Shown here: piece after piece, positions 24,562 through 34,105 of the stretch
Layout: each line of letters opens with the position of its first letter
Position numbering within the stretch: position 1 is the stretch's first letter
Source of the DNA: Microbacterium arborescens
GTDB lineage: Bacteria > Actinomycetota > Actinomycetes > Actinomycetales > Microbacteriaceae
Direction of reading: 5' to 3'
DNA length: 64,000 nt
Assembly (NCBI GenBank): GCA_003339645.1
Contig: QNUV01000021.1
Location: 1,288,362 to 1,352,361 of the forward strand
Notes under the pieces: model-generated
Databases searched by the model: none
The model's input: only the letters and a program-made list of their open reading frames with translations
What the model was told of the DNA's origin: nothing
Program-made: the position numbers and the translations under genes

Positions 24562-25518
24562 GTGACCGAGCGCGACGAACTGATCCTGCGGGGCGATGCA
24601 CATGTGCGCGGCGAGACCGCGGCCCTCGAGCGTGCCGTCCGGGCGGGAGAGCTCGTGCGCGTGCGGCGGGGCGTCTACATTGCGGCGACGCGCTGGGCCG
24701 CCGCGCGGCCGGAGGAGCGGATGCGGCTGCGCGCGCACGCCCTCGCCGCGGTGGCGATTCGTGAACCGGTGTTCTCGCATGCGACCGCGGCCGCTCTCCA
24801 CGGGCTGCCCGTCCATCGCGGTGATGACGGCCGGGTCCACACCCTCGAGCTCGGGACCGCGCCCGCGCCGAGCCGCAGCGACGTCGTGCGCCACCGGCAC
24901 GAGGTCGCGGGTGCCGATGTCTCGCACATCGGGGGGCTTCAGGCGACGAGCATCGCGCGCACGCTGTTCGATGTGCTCTGCGTCGAGAACGCCGAGACCG
25001 CGACGGCGGCGATGGACGCGGCGCTGCGAGCGGCGGCGTGGCGGCGGCAGGGCGCATACGACCGTGCCGCTGCCGCGGCGCTCGCCACTGACGTGACCGC
25101 CCGCATGGAGCAGTCGCCCGGGGCCCGCGGCATCCGTCGTGCGCGCTTGGTCGCCTCGATCGCCGACGGTCGGGCGCAGCTGCCGGGGGAGAGCATCAGC
25201 CGCCTGTGGATGCGGCAGCTCGGCGCCGCGGAACCGGTGTTGCAGCATCCTGTCGCGCTCGGTGGCGGGCGGTGGGCGTTCCTCGACTTCGCGTGGCCGA
25301 GGTTGCGGCGCTTCGGCGAGTTCGACGGCGACGGCAAGTACCTCGATGCCGCTCTCGTCGCGGGCCGTTCGCCGCGCGACGTGCTGCGCGCCCAGCGCGA
25401 GCGCGAGAGCCGCATCGTCGCGGCGACCGGCTGGACCCCGGTGCGCTGGGGCTGGGAGCGCCTCGCGTCGCGCCCGTCATTCGCCGCGTTCCTCCGCTCG
25501 CACGGCCTGCTGCGCTGA
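24562..25518 (+). CDS. AbiEi-like winged-helix protein with nuclease-like C-terminal domain
   Basis: The 318-residue protein starts with a region like the AbiEi antitoxin winged helix (ALERAVRAGELVRVRRGVYIA at residues about 21-41), the DNA-binding module of type IV toxin-antitoxin antitoxins. The C-terminal third resembles DUF559/very-short-patch endonucleases: GESISRLWMRQLG followed by FLDFAWPRLRRFGEFDGDGKY, where the D and E-x-D-x-K residues could form a PD-(D/E)xK site. The GTG at 24562 is chosen because conserved sequence starts there; earlier codons are not protein-like. No AbiEii nucleotidyltransferase toxin is nearby. The gene lies between two copies of a palindromic repeat. Such proteins are common orphans in Microbacteriaceae; their role (regulation, DNA processing or phage defence) is unknown. 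Confidence 0.75.
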   Translation: MTERDELILRGDAHVRGETAALERAVRAGELVRVRRGVYIAATRWAAARPEERMRLRAHALAAVAIREPVFSHATAAALHGLPVHRGDDGRVHTLELGTAPAPSRSDVVRHRHEVAGADVSHIGGLQATSIARTLFDVLCVENAETATAAMDAALRAAAWRRQGAYDRAAAAALATDVTARMEQSPGARGIRRARLVASIADGRAQLPGESISRLWMRQLGAAEPVLQHPVALGGGRWAFLDFAWPRLRRFGEFDGDGKYLDAALVAGRSPRDVLRAQRERESRIVAATGWTPVRWGWERLASRPSFAAFLRSHGLLR

Positions 25519-25530
25519 GTCGCGATCGTC

Positions 25531-25600
25531 CCGCGAGAGCGCACCATCGACGCGAGGGTGCACCATAGAAGGTGCGTGGTCGCGGGGAGGGTACGCGTTC
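25531..25600. repeat. Palindromic repeat element, copy 2 (degenerate)
   Basis: The first 15 bases (25531-25545) are identical to 24407-24421, and 25571-25600 matches 24428-24457 at most positions; the middle is rearranged and longer. It starts 12 bases after the stop of the AbiEi-like gene. Pairing CGCACC (25540-25545) with GGTGCG (25571-25576) is retained. Confidence 0.72.
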
Positions 25601-25641
25601 GGCGGGCTCGCTCTCACGGCACGCGGCGCGACGCGGATATC

Positions 25642-25672
25642 GCGACACGCCCGGGTTTGCGACACGCCCGGG
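25642..25672. repeat. Tandem 14-base direct repeat over the S10 promoter
   Basis: GCGACACGCCCGGG occurs at 25642-25655 and again at 25659-25672, a period of 17 bases. The second copy covers the end of the -35 box and the spacer of the S10 operon promoter, as would a pair of regulator-binding sites on nearly the same side of the helix. Confidence 0.7.
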
Positions 25673-25685
25673 CGGCACGTAGACT
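25657..25685 (+). promoter_or_regulatory. S10 operon promoter
   Basis: TTGCGA (25657-25662) and TAGACT (25680-25685) are 17 bases apart. The predicted transcript starts near 25692 and drives rpsJ through at least rplE. Confidence 0.66.
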
Positions 25686-25689
25686 ATTC

Positions 25690-25995
25690 AGGTTCCACAT
25701 TCCGATGGGTGCCAGCATCCCGGATCACTGTCACGAGAGTGCATAGGCGGCGCGCAGCGCAGAGTCCTAGGCCGCGGGCAGATGAACATCGAACCCCACA
25801 CCGACCTGGAGACAGGATGCGCGCGTGCGCGCACGGTGCGGAACCGCGGGGAGACCCGCGGGTTTGACATCAGAACAGTGGTGCAGCATCACCGCCCCGG
25901 CGGTGAGAAGTGCCCGGCGCAGACCGCGCCACCGGGCGTCCAATGCGCTCGCGACCAGCGAGACGTAAGACGCGATAAAGAGAGTGAGCAGACAA
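25690..25995 (+). other. S10 operon leader, about 300 bases without a gene
   Basis: Between the promoter and rpsJ there is a long untranslated leader; no frame in it looks like a gene. It contains GC-rich hairpins, the clearest being CCGCGGG (25844-25850) with CCCGCGG (25855-25861) around a GAGA loop, followed by GTTTGAC. In other bacteria the S10 leader is the target of autoregulation by L4; here such regulation is possible but no recognisable L4 site was seen. The bases between 25601 and 25641 hold nothing I can name. Confidence 0.5.
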
Positions 25996-26304
25996 ATGGC
26001 GGGACAGAAGATCCGCATTCGCCTGAAGTCGTACGACCACGAGGTCATCGACACCTCGGCACGCAAGATCGTCGACACCGTGACCCGTGCGGGCGCGACT
26101 GTCGTCGGACCCGTGCCGCTGCCGACCGAGAAGAACGTCGTGTGCGTCATCCGGTCGCCCCACAAGTACAAGGACAGCCGCGAGCACTTCGAGATGCGCA
26201 CCCACAAGCGTCTGATCGACATCGTCGACCCGACGCCCAAGGCTGTCGACTCGCTCATGCGACTCGACCTCCCGGCCGACGTCAACATCGAGATCAAGCT
26301 CTGA
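25996..26304 (+). CDS. rpsJ: 30S ribosomal protein S10 (NusE)
   Basis: S10 is a head protein of the 30S subunit and, as NusE, binds NusB in antitermination on boxA RNA, relevant because boxA-like motifs recur in this window. The 102-residue protein starts [19 protein letters not shown] 25996 is preferred over GTG 25984 since it gives the conserved N-terminus and normal length. It is the first gene of the S10 operon and lies 8 bases before rplC. Confidence 0.99.
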   Translation: MAGQKIRIRLKSYDHEVIDTSARKIVDTVTRAGATVVGPVPLPTEKNVVCVIRSPHKYKDSREHFEMRTHKRLIDIVDPTPKAVDSLMRLDLPADVNIEIKL

Positions 26305-26312
26305 GGTTCGAC

Positions 26313-26972
26313 ATGGCTGACATCAACTCCAAGGTTTCCAAGGGCCTCCTCGGCACCAAGCTCGGCATGACCCAGGTCTGGAACGAGCAGGGCAAGCTCG
26401 TCCCCGTCACGGTCATCGAGATCGCGCCGAACGTGGTCACCCAGGTCCGTACGCCCGAGAAGGACGGCTACTCGGCCGTTCAGATCGCTGCCGGCCAGAT
26501 CGACCCCCGCAAGGTCAACAAGCCCCTCACGGCCCACTTCGAGGCCGCCGGCGTGACCCCGCGTCGCCACCTCACCGAGGTGCGCACGGCGGATGCCGCT
26601 GACTACTCACTCGGTCAGGAGCTCACCGCCGGTGACACCTTCGAGGCCGGCCAGCTGGTCGACGTCGTCGGCACCAGCAAGGGCAAGGGCACCGCGGGTG
26701 TCATGAAGCGCCACAACTTCAAGGGCGTCTCGGCCTCGCACGGTGCGCACCGCAACCACCGCAAGCCCGGTTCCATCGGTGCCTCGTCGACGCCCAGCCG
26801 CGTCTTCAAGGGCATGCGCATGGCCGGCCGCATGGGTGGCGAGCGCGTGACCGTCCTCAACCTCACGGTGCACGCCGTCGACGCCGAGAAGGGTCTGCTG
26901 CTCGTCAAGGGCGCCGTCCCCGGTGCACGCGGCCGCATCGTCTACGTCCGCAACGCTGTGAAGGGTGCCTGA
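26313..26972 (+). CDS. rplC: 50S ribosomal protein L3
   Basis: L3 binds 23S rRNA domain VI and reaches the peptidyl transferase centre. The 219-residue protein starts [20 protein letters not shown]; the ATG at 26313 is set by this conserved start, although the frame is open from 25782. The central GHRxHR-type extension ([16 protein letters not shown]) that nears the catalytic centre is present. rplD begins 2 bases after the stop. Confidence 0.98.
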   Translation: MADINSKVSKGLLGTKLGMTQVWNEQGKLVPVTVIEIAPNVVTQVRTPEKDGYSAVQIAAGQIDPRKVNKPLTAHFEAAGVTPRRHLTEVRTADAADYSLGQELTAGDTFEAGQLVDVVGTSKGKGTAGVMKRHNFKGVSASHGAHRNHRKPGSIGASSTPSRVFKGMRMAGRMGGERVTVLNLTVHAVDAEKGLLLVKGAVPGARGRIVYVRNAVKGA

Positions 26973-26974
26973 TC

Positions 26975-27637
26975 ATGGCTGACTCGACTCTCGCGCTCGA
27001 CGTCCGGAGCGCTTCCGGCAAGAAGGCCGGCTCCGTGGAGCTGCCCGCCGCGCTCTTCGACGTCAAGACCAACGTTCCCCTCATCCACCAGGTCGTCGTC
27101 GCGCAGCTCGCGGCGGCTCGCCAGGGCACCCACTCGACCAAGCGTCGCGGTGAGGTCTCGGGCGCCGGCCGCAAGCCCTTCAAGCAGAAGGGCACGGGTA
27201 ACGCCCGTCAGGGCTCGATCCGCGCGCCGCACATGACCGGTGGTGGCATCGTGCACGGCCCCAAGCCGCGCAACTACTCGCAGCGCACCCCCAAGAAGAT
27301 GGTCGCCGCCGCACTCCTCGGAGCGCTCAGCGACCGTGCTCGCGGCCAGCGTCTGCACATCGTCGACTCGTTCGGTGTCGAGGGCACGCCCTCGACCAAG
27401 GCTGCTGCGGCGGTTCTGACCGGCCTCGGCGCCACGAAGAACGTCCTCGTGGTCATCGAGCGCGGTGACGAGATCACCGTCAAGAGCGTGCGCAACCTCG
27501 CGTACGTCCACGTGCTGACGTTCGACCAGCTCAACGCCTACGACGTGCTCGTCTCGGACGACCTCGTCTTCACCAAGGCCGCCTACGACGCGTTCGTCGC
27601 GTCCAAGGCCGGCGCCACCGAGGAGGTCTCGGCATGA
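26975..27637 (+). CDS. rplD: 50S ribosomal protein L4
   Basis: L4 lines the peptide exit tunnel and in many bacteria represses its own S10 operon. The 220-residue protein carries the tunnel loop [17 protein letters not shown], the site of macrolide resistance changes, which looks wild type. It overlaps rplW by 4 bases (ATGA), so the two are translationally coupled. Confidence 0.98.
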   Translation: MADSTLALDVRSASGKKAGSVELPAALFDVKTNVPLIHQVVVAQLAAARQGTHSTKRRGEVSGAGRKPFKQKGTGNARQGSIRAPHMTGGGIVHGPKPRNYSQRTPKKMVAAALLGALSDRARGQRLHIVDSFGVEGTPSTKAAAAVLTGLGATKNVLVVIERGDEITVKSVRNLAYVHVLTFDQLNAYDVLVSDDLVFTKAAYDAFVASKAGATEEVSA

Positions 27638-27933
27638 CCGCCGTCAACAAGGACCCGCGCGACATCATCCTGAAGCCGGTCGTCTCCGAGAAGAGCTACG
27701 GGCTCATCGACGAGGGCAAGTACACGTTCCTCGTGGACCCCCGTGCGTCGAAGACCGAGATCAAGCTCGCGATCGAGAAGATCTTCGGCGTCAAGGTCGC
27801 AGCGGTCAACACGCTCAACCGCGCGGGCAAGTCCCGTCGCACCCGCTTCGGCACCGGCAAGCGCAAGGACACCAAGCGCGCCATCGTCACCCTGAAGTCG
27901 GGCACCATCGACATCTTCACGGCAGTCGGCTGA
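27634..27933 (+). CDS. rplW: 50S ribosomal protein L23
   Basis: L23 lies at the tunnel exit and is the docking point for trigger factor and SRP. The protein is 99 residues, with the conserved [11 protein letters not shown] near the start and the basic loop [17 protein letters not shown]. It overlaps rplD by 4 bases and is 24 bases before rplB. Confidence 0.98.
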   Translation: MTAVNKDPRDIILKPVVSEKSYGLIDEGKYTFLVDPRASKTEIKLAIEKIFGVKVAAVNTLNRAGKSRRTRFGTGKRKDTKRAIVTLKSGTIDIFTAVG

Positions 27934-27957
27934 CGGTCGGGATAGAGGACAACGAAC

Positions 27958-28797
<840 letters not shown>

Positions 28798-28809
28798 GAG
28801 TAGAGGAAG

Positions 28810-29091
28810 ATGCCTCGCAGCCTGAAGAAGGGCCCCTTCGTCGACGAGCACCTGCTTCGCAAGGTGGTCGCGCAGAACGAAGCCGGCTCCAAGAACGTCA
28901 TCAAGACCTGGTCGCGCCGTTCGATGATCATCCCGGCCATGCTCGGCCACACGATCGCCGTGCACGACGGACGCAAGCACATCCCCGTGTTCGTGTCCGA
29001 GACCATGGTCGGCCACAAGCTGGGCGAATTCGCGCCCACCCGCACCTTCCGCGGCCACGTGAAGGACGACAAGAAGGGCCGCCGCCGCTGA
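28810..29091 (+). CDS. rpsS: 30S ribosomal protein S19
   Basis: S19 binds the head of the 30S subunit near the A-site finger together with S13. The 93-residue protein starts [15 protein letters not shown] and has [13 protein letters not shown] near the end. A GAGTAGAGGAAG ribosome site precedes the ATG. The 38-base gap to rplV is the longest in this part of the operon. Confidence 0.99.
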   Translation: MPRSLKKGPFVDEHLLRKVVAQNEAGSKNVIKTWSRRSMIIPAMLGHTIAVHDGRKHIPVFVSETMVGHKLGEFAPTRTFRGHVKDDKKGRRR

Positions 29092-29129
29092 CGCGGGGGC
29101 AGTTCCAGAGAGGACAGAGGAGGAGAGAC

Positions 29130-29528
29130 ATGGTGGAATCCACCGCGCGCGTGAAGCACATCCGCGTGACCCCTCAGAAGGCTCGTCGTGTCGTCGCGCT
29201 CATCAAGGGCAAGCAGGCTCAGGAGGCACTCGCCATCCTGAAGTTCGCACCCCAGAGCGCCAGCGAGCCGATCTACAAGCTCGTCGCCTCGGCCGTCGCG
29301 AATGCTCGCGTCAAGGCCGACAAGGACAACGAGTTCCTGGACGATGCAGACCTGTACGTGAAGAACGCGTACGTCGACGAGGGCACGACGCTCAAGCGTT
29401 TCCAGCCCCGCGCCCAGGGTCGTGCCTTCCAGATCAAGAAGCGCACGAGCCACATCACGGTCGTGCTGTCGACGCCGGAGAACGCGGATGCCGCGGCCGC
29501 CGGTACGAGCAAGAAGGCGAGCAAGTAA
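29130..29528 (+). CDS. rplV: 50S ribosomal protein L22
   Basis: L22 lines the exit tunnel with L4 through a long beta-hairpin (here [16 protein letters not shown] nearby). The 132-residue protein has a short Ala/Ser/Lys C-terminal tail. ATG 29130 follows AGGAGGAGAG. Its stop shares a base with the rpsC start (TAATG). Confidence 0.98.
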   Translation: MVESTARVKHIRVTPQKARRVVALIKGKQAQEALAILKFAPQSASEPIYKLVASAVANARVKADKDNEFLDDADLYVKNAYVDEGTTLKRFQPRAQGRAFQIKKRTSHITVVLSTPENADAAAAGTSKKASK

Positions 29529-30286
29529 TGGGACAGAAAGTCAACCCGTACGGCTTCCGCCTCGGCATCACCACGGACCACGTGTCGCGTTGGTTCTCGG
29601 ACTCGACCAAGCCGGGCCAGCGTTACGCCGACTACGTCGCCGAGGACATCAAGATCCGCCGTCTGCTGACCACGTCGCTCGACCGCGCCGGTGTCAGCAA
29701 CATCGAGATCGAGCGCACCCGTGACCGCGTCCGCGTCGACATCCACACCGCCCGCCCGGGCATCGTGATCGGTCGCCGCGGCGCCGAGGCCGAGCGCATC
29801 CGCGCCGACCTCGAGAAGCTCACCGGCAAGCAGATCCAGCTCAACATCCTCGAGGTCAAGAACCCCGAGGCCGACGCCCAGCTCGTCGCGCAGGGCATCG
29901 CCGAGCAGCTCTCGGCTCGTGTGGCGTTCCGCCGCGCGATGCGCAAGGGTCTGCAGGGCGCTCAGCGCGCCGGCGCCAAGGGCATCCGGATCCAGGTCTC
30001 GGGCCGCCTCGGCGGCGCGGAGATGAGCCGCTCGGAGTTCTACCGCGAGGGCCGCGTGCCCCTGCACACGCTCCGCGCGAACATCGACTACGGCTTCTAC
30101 GAGGCCAAGACCACCTTCGGCCGCATCGGTGTGAAGGTCTGGATCTACAAGGGCGACCTGACGGCCAAGGAGCTCGCTCGCGAGCAGGCCAACGCGCCGA
30201 AGACCTCGCGCGGTCGCGACGACCGCGGTGACCGCCGTCGCGGTCCCCGCAACGAGGCCCCCGTGGCAGAAGGAGCGTCGGCCTGA
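29528..30286 (+). CDS. rpsC: 30S ribosomal protein S3
   Basis: S3 forms the mRNA entry pore with S4 and S5 and has helicase activity there. The 252-residue protein has its KH domain with the [11 protein letters not shown] loop and the C-terminal domain [18 protein letters not shown]-like (here [16 protein letters not shown]). The Arg/Asp-rich tail after residue 210 ([16 protein letters not shown]) is longer than in E. coli, as in other actinobacteria. It is coupled to rplV and rplP by one-base overlaps. Confidence 0.98.
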   Translation: MGQKVNPYGFRLGITTDHVSRWFSDSTKPGQRYADYVAEDIKIRRLLTTSLDRAGVSNIEIERTRDRVRVDIHTARPGIVIGRRGAEAERIRADLEKLTGKQIQLNILEVKNPEADAQLVAQGIAEQLSARVAFRRAMRKGLQGAQRAGAKGIRIQVSGRLGGAEMSRSEFYREGRVPLHTLRANIDYGFYEAKTTFGRIGVKVWIYKGDLTAKELAREQANAPKTSRGRDDRGDRRRGPRNEAPVAEGASA

Positions 30287-30705
30287 TGCTTATCCCCCGT
30301 AAGGTCAAGTACCGCAAGCAGCACCACCCCAAGCGCGATGGCCAGGCCACCGGCGGCACGAAGGTCTCCTTCGGCGAGTTCGGCATCCAGGCACTCACGC
30401 CCGCTTACGTGACCAACCGTCAGATCGAGTCCGCTCGTATCGCCATGACGCGTCACATCAAGCGTGGCGGCAAGGTGTGGATCAACGTCTACCCCGACCG
30501 TCCGCTCACCAAGAAGCCCGCCGAAACCCGCATGGGTTCGGGTAAGGGCTCGCCGGAGTGGTGGGTCGCCAACGTCAAGCCGGGTCGCGTCCTCTTCGAG
30601 GTCGCCGGAGTCAACGAGGAGCTCGCTCGCGAGGCCCTGACCCGTGCCATTCACAAGCTGCCGCTGAAGGCACGCATCATCAAGCGCGAGGAGGGCGACG
30701 CGTAA
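30286..30705 (+). CDS. rplP: 50S ribosomal protein L16
   Basis: L16 helps place the A-site tRNA in the peptidyl transferase centre. The 139-residue protein starts [17 protein letters not shown] and has the conserved [20 protein letters not shown]. It overlaps rpsC and rpmC by one base each (TGATG and TAATG). Confidence 0.99.
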   Translation: MLIPRKVKYRKQHHPKRDGQATGGTKVSFGEFGIQALTPAYVTNRQIESARIAMTRHIKRGGKVWINVYPDRPLTKKPAETRMGSGKGSPEWWVANVKPGRVLFEVAGVNEELAREALTRAIHKLPLKARIIKREEGDA

Positions 30706-31013
30706 TGGCTGTCGGCACCAAGACGCTCGCCCCGAGCGAGCTCGACACGTTCGAAGACCAGCGCCTCGTCGAGGAGCTGCGCAAGGCCAAGGAAGAGCTG
30801 TTCAACCTGCGCTTCCAGTCGGCCACCGGCCAGCTCGAGAGCCACGGCCGCATCCGTGCGGTCAAGCGCGACATCGCGCGGCTCTACACGGTGATCCGCG
30901 AGCGCGAGCTCGGCATCCGTGCCACGCCCGTCGCGGAGGCGCCGAAGGCGAAGAAGACCAAGGCCAAGAAGGCGGATGACGCCACCGAGGCCGCGAAGGA
31001 AGAGACCGAGTAA
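30705..31013 (+). CDS. rpmC: 50S ribosomal protein L29 with charged C-terminal extension
   Basis: L29 is near the tunnel exit beside L23. The family core spans residues about 8-72 ([20 protein letters not shown], then [15 protein letters not shown]). The protein is 102 residues against about 65 in most bacteria because of a C-terminal Lys/Ala/Glu tail ([14 protein letters not shown]). ATG 30705 is chosen because it overlaps the rplP stop; the frame is open earlier. Confidence 0.97.
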   Translation: MAVGTKTLAPSELDTFEDQRLVEELRKAKEELFNLRFQSATGQLESHGRIRAVKRDIARLYTVIRERELGIRATPVAEAPKAKKTKAKKADDATEAAKEETE

Positions 31014-31342
31014 TGGCTACCGACAAGAACGCCGCTGAGGCTGTCGCCGAGGGCCACGAGCACGGCGAGCACGACGTCCGCGACCCGCAGGCCCGCGGTT
31101 ACCGCAAGGCTCGTCGCGGCTACGTCGTGAGCGACAAGATGGACAAGACGATCGTCGTCGAGGTCGAGGACCGCGTGAAGCACCCGCTCTACGGCAAGGT
31201 CATCCGCCGCACGTCGAAGGTCAAGGCCCACGACGAGGCCAACACCGCCGGCATCGGCGACCTCGTCCTCATCAACGAGACTCGCCCGCTGAGCGCCACC
31301 AAGCGCTGGCGTCTGGTCGAGGTCCTCGAGAAGGCGAAGTGA
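31013..31342 (+). CDS. rpsQ: 30S ribosomal protein S17 with His/Glu-rich N-terminal extension
   Basis: S17 is an early-binding OB-fold protein of the 30S body. The core begins at about residue 31 ([19 protein letters not shown]) and is normal. The first 30 residues are an added acidic and His-rich segment ([13 protein letters not shown]) that could bind metal or just be flexible. ATG 31013 shares a base with the rpmC stop. The protein is 109 residues against about 84 in E. coli. Confidence 0.98.
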   Translation: MATDKNAAEAVAEGHEHGEHDVRDPQARGYRKARRGYVVSDKMDKTIVVEVEDRVKHPLYGKVIRRTSKVKAHDEANTAGIGDLVLINETRPLSATKRWRLVEVLEKAK

Positions 31343-31346
31343 TCTC

Positions 31347-31715
31347 ATGATTCAGACCGAATCCCGCCTCAAGGTCGCCGACAACACCGGCGCCAAGGAG
31401 CTGCTCACCATCCGCGTGCTCGGCGGCTCCGCCCGCCGGTACGCCGGACTGGGCGACATCATCGTCGCCACCGTCAAGGACGCGATCCCCGGTGGCAACG
31501 TCAAGAAGGGTGATGTCGTCAAGGCCGTCATCGTCCGCACCGTCAAGCAGACGCGCCGTCCCGACGGCTCGTACATCAAGTTCGACGAGAACGCCGCCGT
31601 CATCCTGAAGAACGACGGGGAGCCCCGCGGCACCCGCATCTTCGGACCGGTCGGTCGTGAGCTTCGCGACAAGAAGTTCATGAAGATCGTCTCGCTCGCC
31701 CCGGAGGTCATCTGA
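31347..31715 (+). CDS. rplN: 50S ribosomal protein L14
   Basis: L14 forms an intersubunit bridge with 16S rRNA helix 14. The 122-residue protein starts [20 protein letters not shown] and ends [17 protein letters not shown], full family length. It starts 4 bases after rpsQ and 2 bases before rplX. Confidence 0.99.
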   Translation: MIQTESRLKVADNTGAKELLTIRVLGGSARRYAGLGDIIVATVKDAIPGGNVKKGDVVKAVIVRTVKQTRRPDGSYIKFDENAAVILKNDGEPRGTRIFGPVGRELRDKKFMKIVSLAPEVI

Positions 31716-31717
31716 TC

Positions 31718-32077
31718 ATGGCGAACATCAAGAAGGGTGACCTGGTTCAGGTCATCACGGGCGCCAAGCCCGAGCGCGGCGGCGACCGTGGCAAGCAGGG
31801 CAAGGTCCTCGAGGTCCTCGTCGAGCAGAACCGCGTCATCGTCGAGGGCGTCAACTACGCCACCAAGCACACCCGCGTCGGCCAGACGCAGCGTGGCACC
31901 AAGACGGGTGGCATCGAGACCATCGAGGCCCCCATCCACATCTCGAACGTCCAGCTCGTGGACCCCGAGACGAAGAAGCCGACCCGCGTCGGTCACCGCG
32001 TCGAGGAGAAGACGAAGGACGGCGTGAAGCGCACCGTCCGCGTGCGTTACGCGAAGAAGAGCGGCAAGGACCTCTGA
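31718..32077 (+). CDS. rplX: 50S ribosomal protein L24
   Basis: L24 is one of the first proteins to bind 23S rRNA. The 119-residue protein has the KOW motif near the start ([20 protein letters not shown]) and the segment [14 protein letters not shown]. It lies 2 bases after rplN and 2 before rplE. Confidence 0.98.
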   Translation: MANIKKGDLVQVITGAKPERGGDRGKQGKVLEVLVEQNRVIVEGVNYATKHTRVGQTQRGTKTGGIETIEAPIHISNVQLVDPETKKPTRVGHRVEEKTKDGVKRTVRVRYAKKSGKDL

Positions 32078-32079
32078 AT

Positions 32080-32670
32080 ATGAGCAGCACCACTGCCGCG
32101 GCGGCTGGCAAGATCCAGCCCCGCCTGAAGCAGAAGTACCAGAGCGAGATCAAGAAGGCTCTGCAGGACGAGTTCGGCTACGCCAACGTCATGCAGATCC
32201 CCGGTCTCGTGAAGGTCGTCGTGAACACCGGTGTCGGCGAGGCAGCTCGCGACAGCAAGGTGATTGACGGCGCCGTGGACGACCTGACGAAGATCACGGG
32301 TCAGAAGCCGATCGTCACGAAGGCCCGCAAGTCCATCGCGCAGTTCAAGCTGCGCGAGGGCCAGGCCATCGGCGCGCACGTCACCCTCCGCGGTGACCGT
32401 GCGTGGGAGTTCATCGACCGTCTCGTGAACCTCGCGCTGCCCCGCATCCGCGACTTCCGCGGTCTGTCGCCCAAGCAGTTCGACGGTCACGGCAACTACA
32501 CCTTCGGTCTGCAGGAGCAGGCGGTCTTCCACGAGATCAACCAGGACCGGATCGACCGCGTCCGCGGTTTCGACATCACGATCGTCACCACGGCGAAGAC
32601 GGATGACGAGGGACGCTCGCTGCTCCGCCAGCTGGGCTTCCCGTTCAAGTCGGACGACGCTCAGGCGTAA
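32080..32670 (+). CDS. rplE: 50S ribosomal protein L5
   Basis: L5 holds 5S rRNA and contacts P-site tRNA. The 196-residue protein starts with a short Ser/Thr/Ala stretch, then [17 protein letters not shown], and has [17 protein letters not shown] and the usual end [20 protein letters not shown]. In most bacteria rpsN/rpsZ (S14) follows directly; here the next gene is rpsH after 133 bases with a hairpin. Confidence 0.98.
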   Translation: MSSTTAAAAGKIQPRLKQKYQSEIKKALQDEFGYANVMQIPGLVKVVVNTGVGEAARDSKVIDGAVDDLTKITGQKPIVTKARKSIAQFKLREGQAIGAHVTLRGDRAWEFIDRLVNLALPRIRDFRGLSPKQFDGHGNYTFGLQEQAVFHEINQDRIDRVRGFDITIVTTAKTDDEGRSLLRQLGFPFKSDDAQA

Positions 32671-32686
32671 TCCGGTACAATCGATC

Positions 32687-32718
32687 GTTCGGCCTCGGGG
32701 CATGCTCCGGGGCCGAAC
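32687..32718 (+). terminator. Hairpin between rplE and rpsH
   Basis: A 14-pair stem with two G-U pairs (32687-32700 with 32705-32718) and a CATG loop begins 16 bases after rplE. TACAAT occurs just before it at 32676-32681. It splits the S10-spc cluster into two segments at the position where S14 is usually encoded. Confidence 0.65.
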
Positions 32719-32726
32719 GACTGCAC

Positions 32727-32740
32727 AACTGAATATGGAC
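32727..32740 (+). promoter_or_regulatory. Leader motif AACTGAATATGGAC before rpsH
   Basis: The motif follows the hairpin by 8 bases and matches the tuf leader motif (22733-22746) at 13 of 14 positions. It resembles the AACTGAA/AACTCAA part of Gram-positive rRNA boxA regions. Function is inferred only. Confidence 0.42.
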
Positions 32741-32803
32741 ATTCATCGAAGGTCGCCTGTCGTGTAACGGCAGTCGAAACCTCATGATCGAAGGAACAAA
32801 CCT

Positions 32804-33202
32804 ATGACGATGACAGACCCGGTCGCAGATATGCTGACCCGTCTGCGCAACGCGAACTCGGCGCACCACGACTCCGTGTCGCTCCCGAGCTCGAAGCTCA
32901 AGACCAACATCGCCGAGATCCTCAAGCAGGAGGGCTACATCTCCAGCTGGGAGGTCACCGATGCCCGCGTCGGCCAGACCCTCACCATGACGCTGAAGTA
33001 CGGCCCCAACCGCGAGCGGTCGATCGCCGGCATCAAGCGCGTCTCCAAGCCCGGTCTCCGCGTGTACGCGAAGTCGACCGAGCTGCCCACGGTCCTCGGT
33101 GGCCTGGGCGTCGCGATCCTGTCCACCTCCTCTGGCCTCCTCACGGACCGCCAGGCCGAGTCGAAGGGCGTCGGCGGGGAAGTCCTCGCCTACGTGTGGT
33201 GA
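32804..33202 (+). CDS. rpsH: 30S ribosomal protein S8
   Basis: S8 binds the central domain of 16S rRNA and, in E. coli, represses the spc operon. The 132-residue protein starts [18 protein letters not shown] and ends [11 protein letters not shown], full length. The start follows GAAGGAACAA. It is the first gene after the rplE-rpsH hairpin and 4 bases before rplF. Confidence 0.99.
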   Translation: MTMTDPVADMLTRLRNANSAHHDSVSLPSSKLKTNIAEILKQEGYISSWEVTDARVGQTLTMTLKYGPNRERSIAGIKRVSKPGLRVYAKSTELPTVLGGLGVAILSTSSGLLTDRQAESKGVGGEVLAYVW

Positions 33203-33206
33203 TCTG

Positions 33207-33743
33207 ATGTCGCGTATTGGACGTCTTCCCATTGACATCCCTGCCGGTGTGACCGTCGAGGTCACCGGACAGGACGTCCTCGTCAAGGGCCCCAAGGGCG
33301 AGCTGCGACTGACGGTCGCCAAGCCCATCGAGGCCAAGGTCGAGGAGAACCAGGTTCTCGTCACCCGTCCGGACGACGAGCGCGAGTCGCGTGCCCTGCA
33401 CGGCCTGACCCGCACCCTGATCAACAACAACATCATCGGCGTGACCCAGGGCTACACCAAGGGTCTCGAGGTCGTCGGAACCGGTTACCGCGTCGCTCAG
33501 AAGGGCTCGTCCGTCGAGTTCGCTCTCGGCTTCTCGCACCCCGTCACCGTCGAGGCGCCCGCCGGCATCACCCTGACCGTCGAAGGCAACAACAAGCTCA
33601 CGGTCAGCGGCATCGACAAGCAGGCGGTCGGCGAGACCGCGGCCAACATCCGCAAGATCCGCAAGCCCGAGCCCTACAAGGGCAAGGGTGTGCGGTACGC
33701 GGGCGAGGTCGTCCGCCGCAAGGCCGGAAAGGCTGGTAAGTAA
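33207..33743 (+). CDS. rplF: 50S ribosomal protein L6
   Basis: L6 lies near the factor-binding site by the sarcin-ricin loop. The 178-residue protein starts [19 protein letters not shown] and ends [24 protein letters not shown] 33207 is chosen over earlier in-frame starts for its conserved N-terminus. It is tightly packed between rpsH and rplR. Confidence 0.99.
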   Translation: MSRIGRLPIDIPAGVTVEVTGQDVLVKGPKGELRLTVAKPIEAKVEENQVLVTRPDDERESRALHGLTRTLINNNIIGVTQGYTKGLEVVGTGYRVAQKGSSVEFALGFSHPVTVEAPAGITLTVEGNNKLTVSGIDKQAVGETAANIRKIRKPEPYKGKGVRYAGEVVRRKAGKAGK

Positions 33744-33745
33744 GA

Positions 33746-34105
33746 ATGGCTGTGAAGAGCAAGTCCGACGCGCGTGCGCGTCGTCACGCCCGCCTTCGCA
33801 AGAAGATCGTGGGCACCGAGGCCCGGCCGCGCCTGGTCGTGACCCGCTCGGCCCGCCACGTCTTCGTGCAGCTCGTCGACGACGCCAAGGGCCACACCGT
33901 GGCTTCGGCGTCGACCCTCGAGGCCGACCTGCGCACGTTCGACGGTGACAAGACCGCCAAGGCCCGCAAGGTCGGCGAGCTCGTCGCCGAGCGTGCCAAG
34001 GCCGCCGGCGTCGCAGACGTCGTGTTCGACCGCGGTGGCAACCGCTACGCGGGCCGTGTCGCAGCGATCGCCGAAGGCGCTCGCGAGGGAGGTCTGAACC
34101 TGTGA
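33746..34105 (+). CDS. rplR: 50S ribosomal protein L18
   Basis: L18 brings 5S rRNA to the large subunit with L5. The 119-residue protein has [17 protein letters not shown] and the conserved end [19 protein letters not shown]. It lies 2 bases after rplF and overlaps the rpsE GTG by 4 bases. Confidence 0.99.
   Translation: MAVKSKSDARARRHARLRKKIVGTEARPRLVVTRSARHVFVQLVDDAKGHTVASASTLEADLRTFDGDKTAKARKVGELVAERAKAAGVADVVFDRGGNRYAGRVAAIAEGAREGGLNL

Noticed and set aside
32671-32803. Possible S14 or tRNA gene between rplE and rpsH
   Set aside because: No frame with an S14 zinc motif and no cloverleaf could be drawn.
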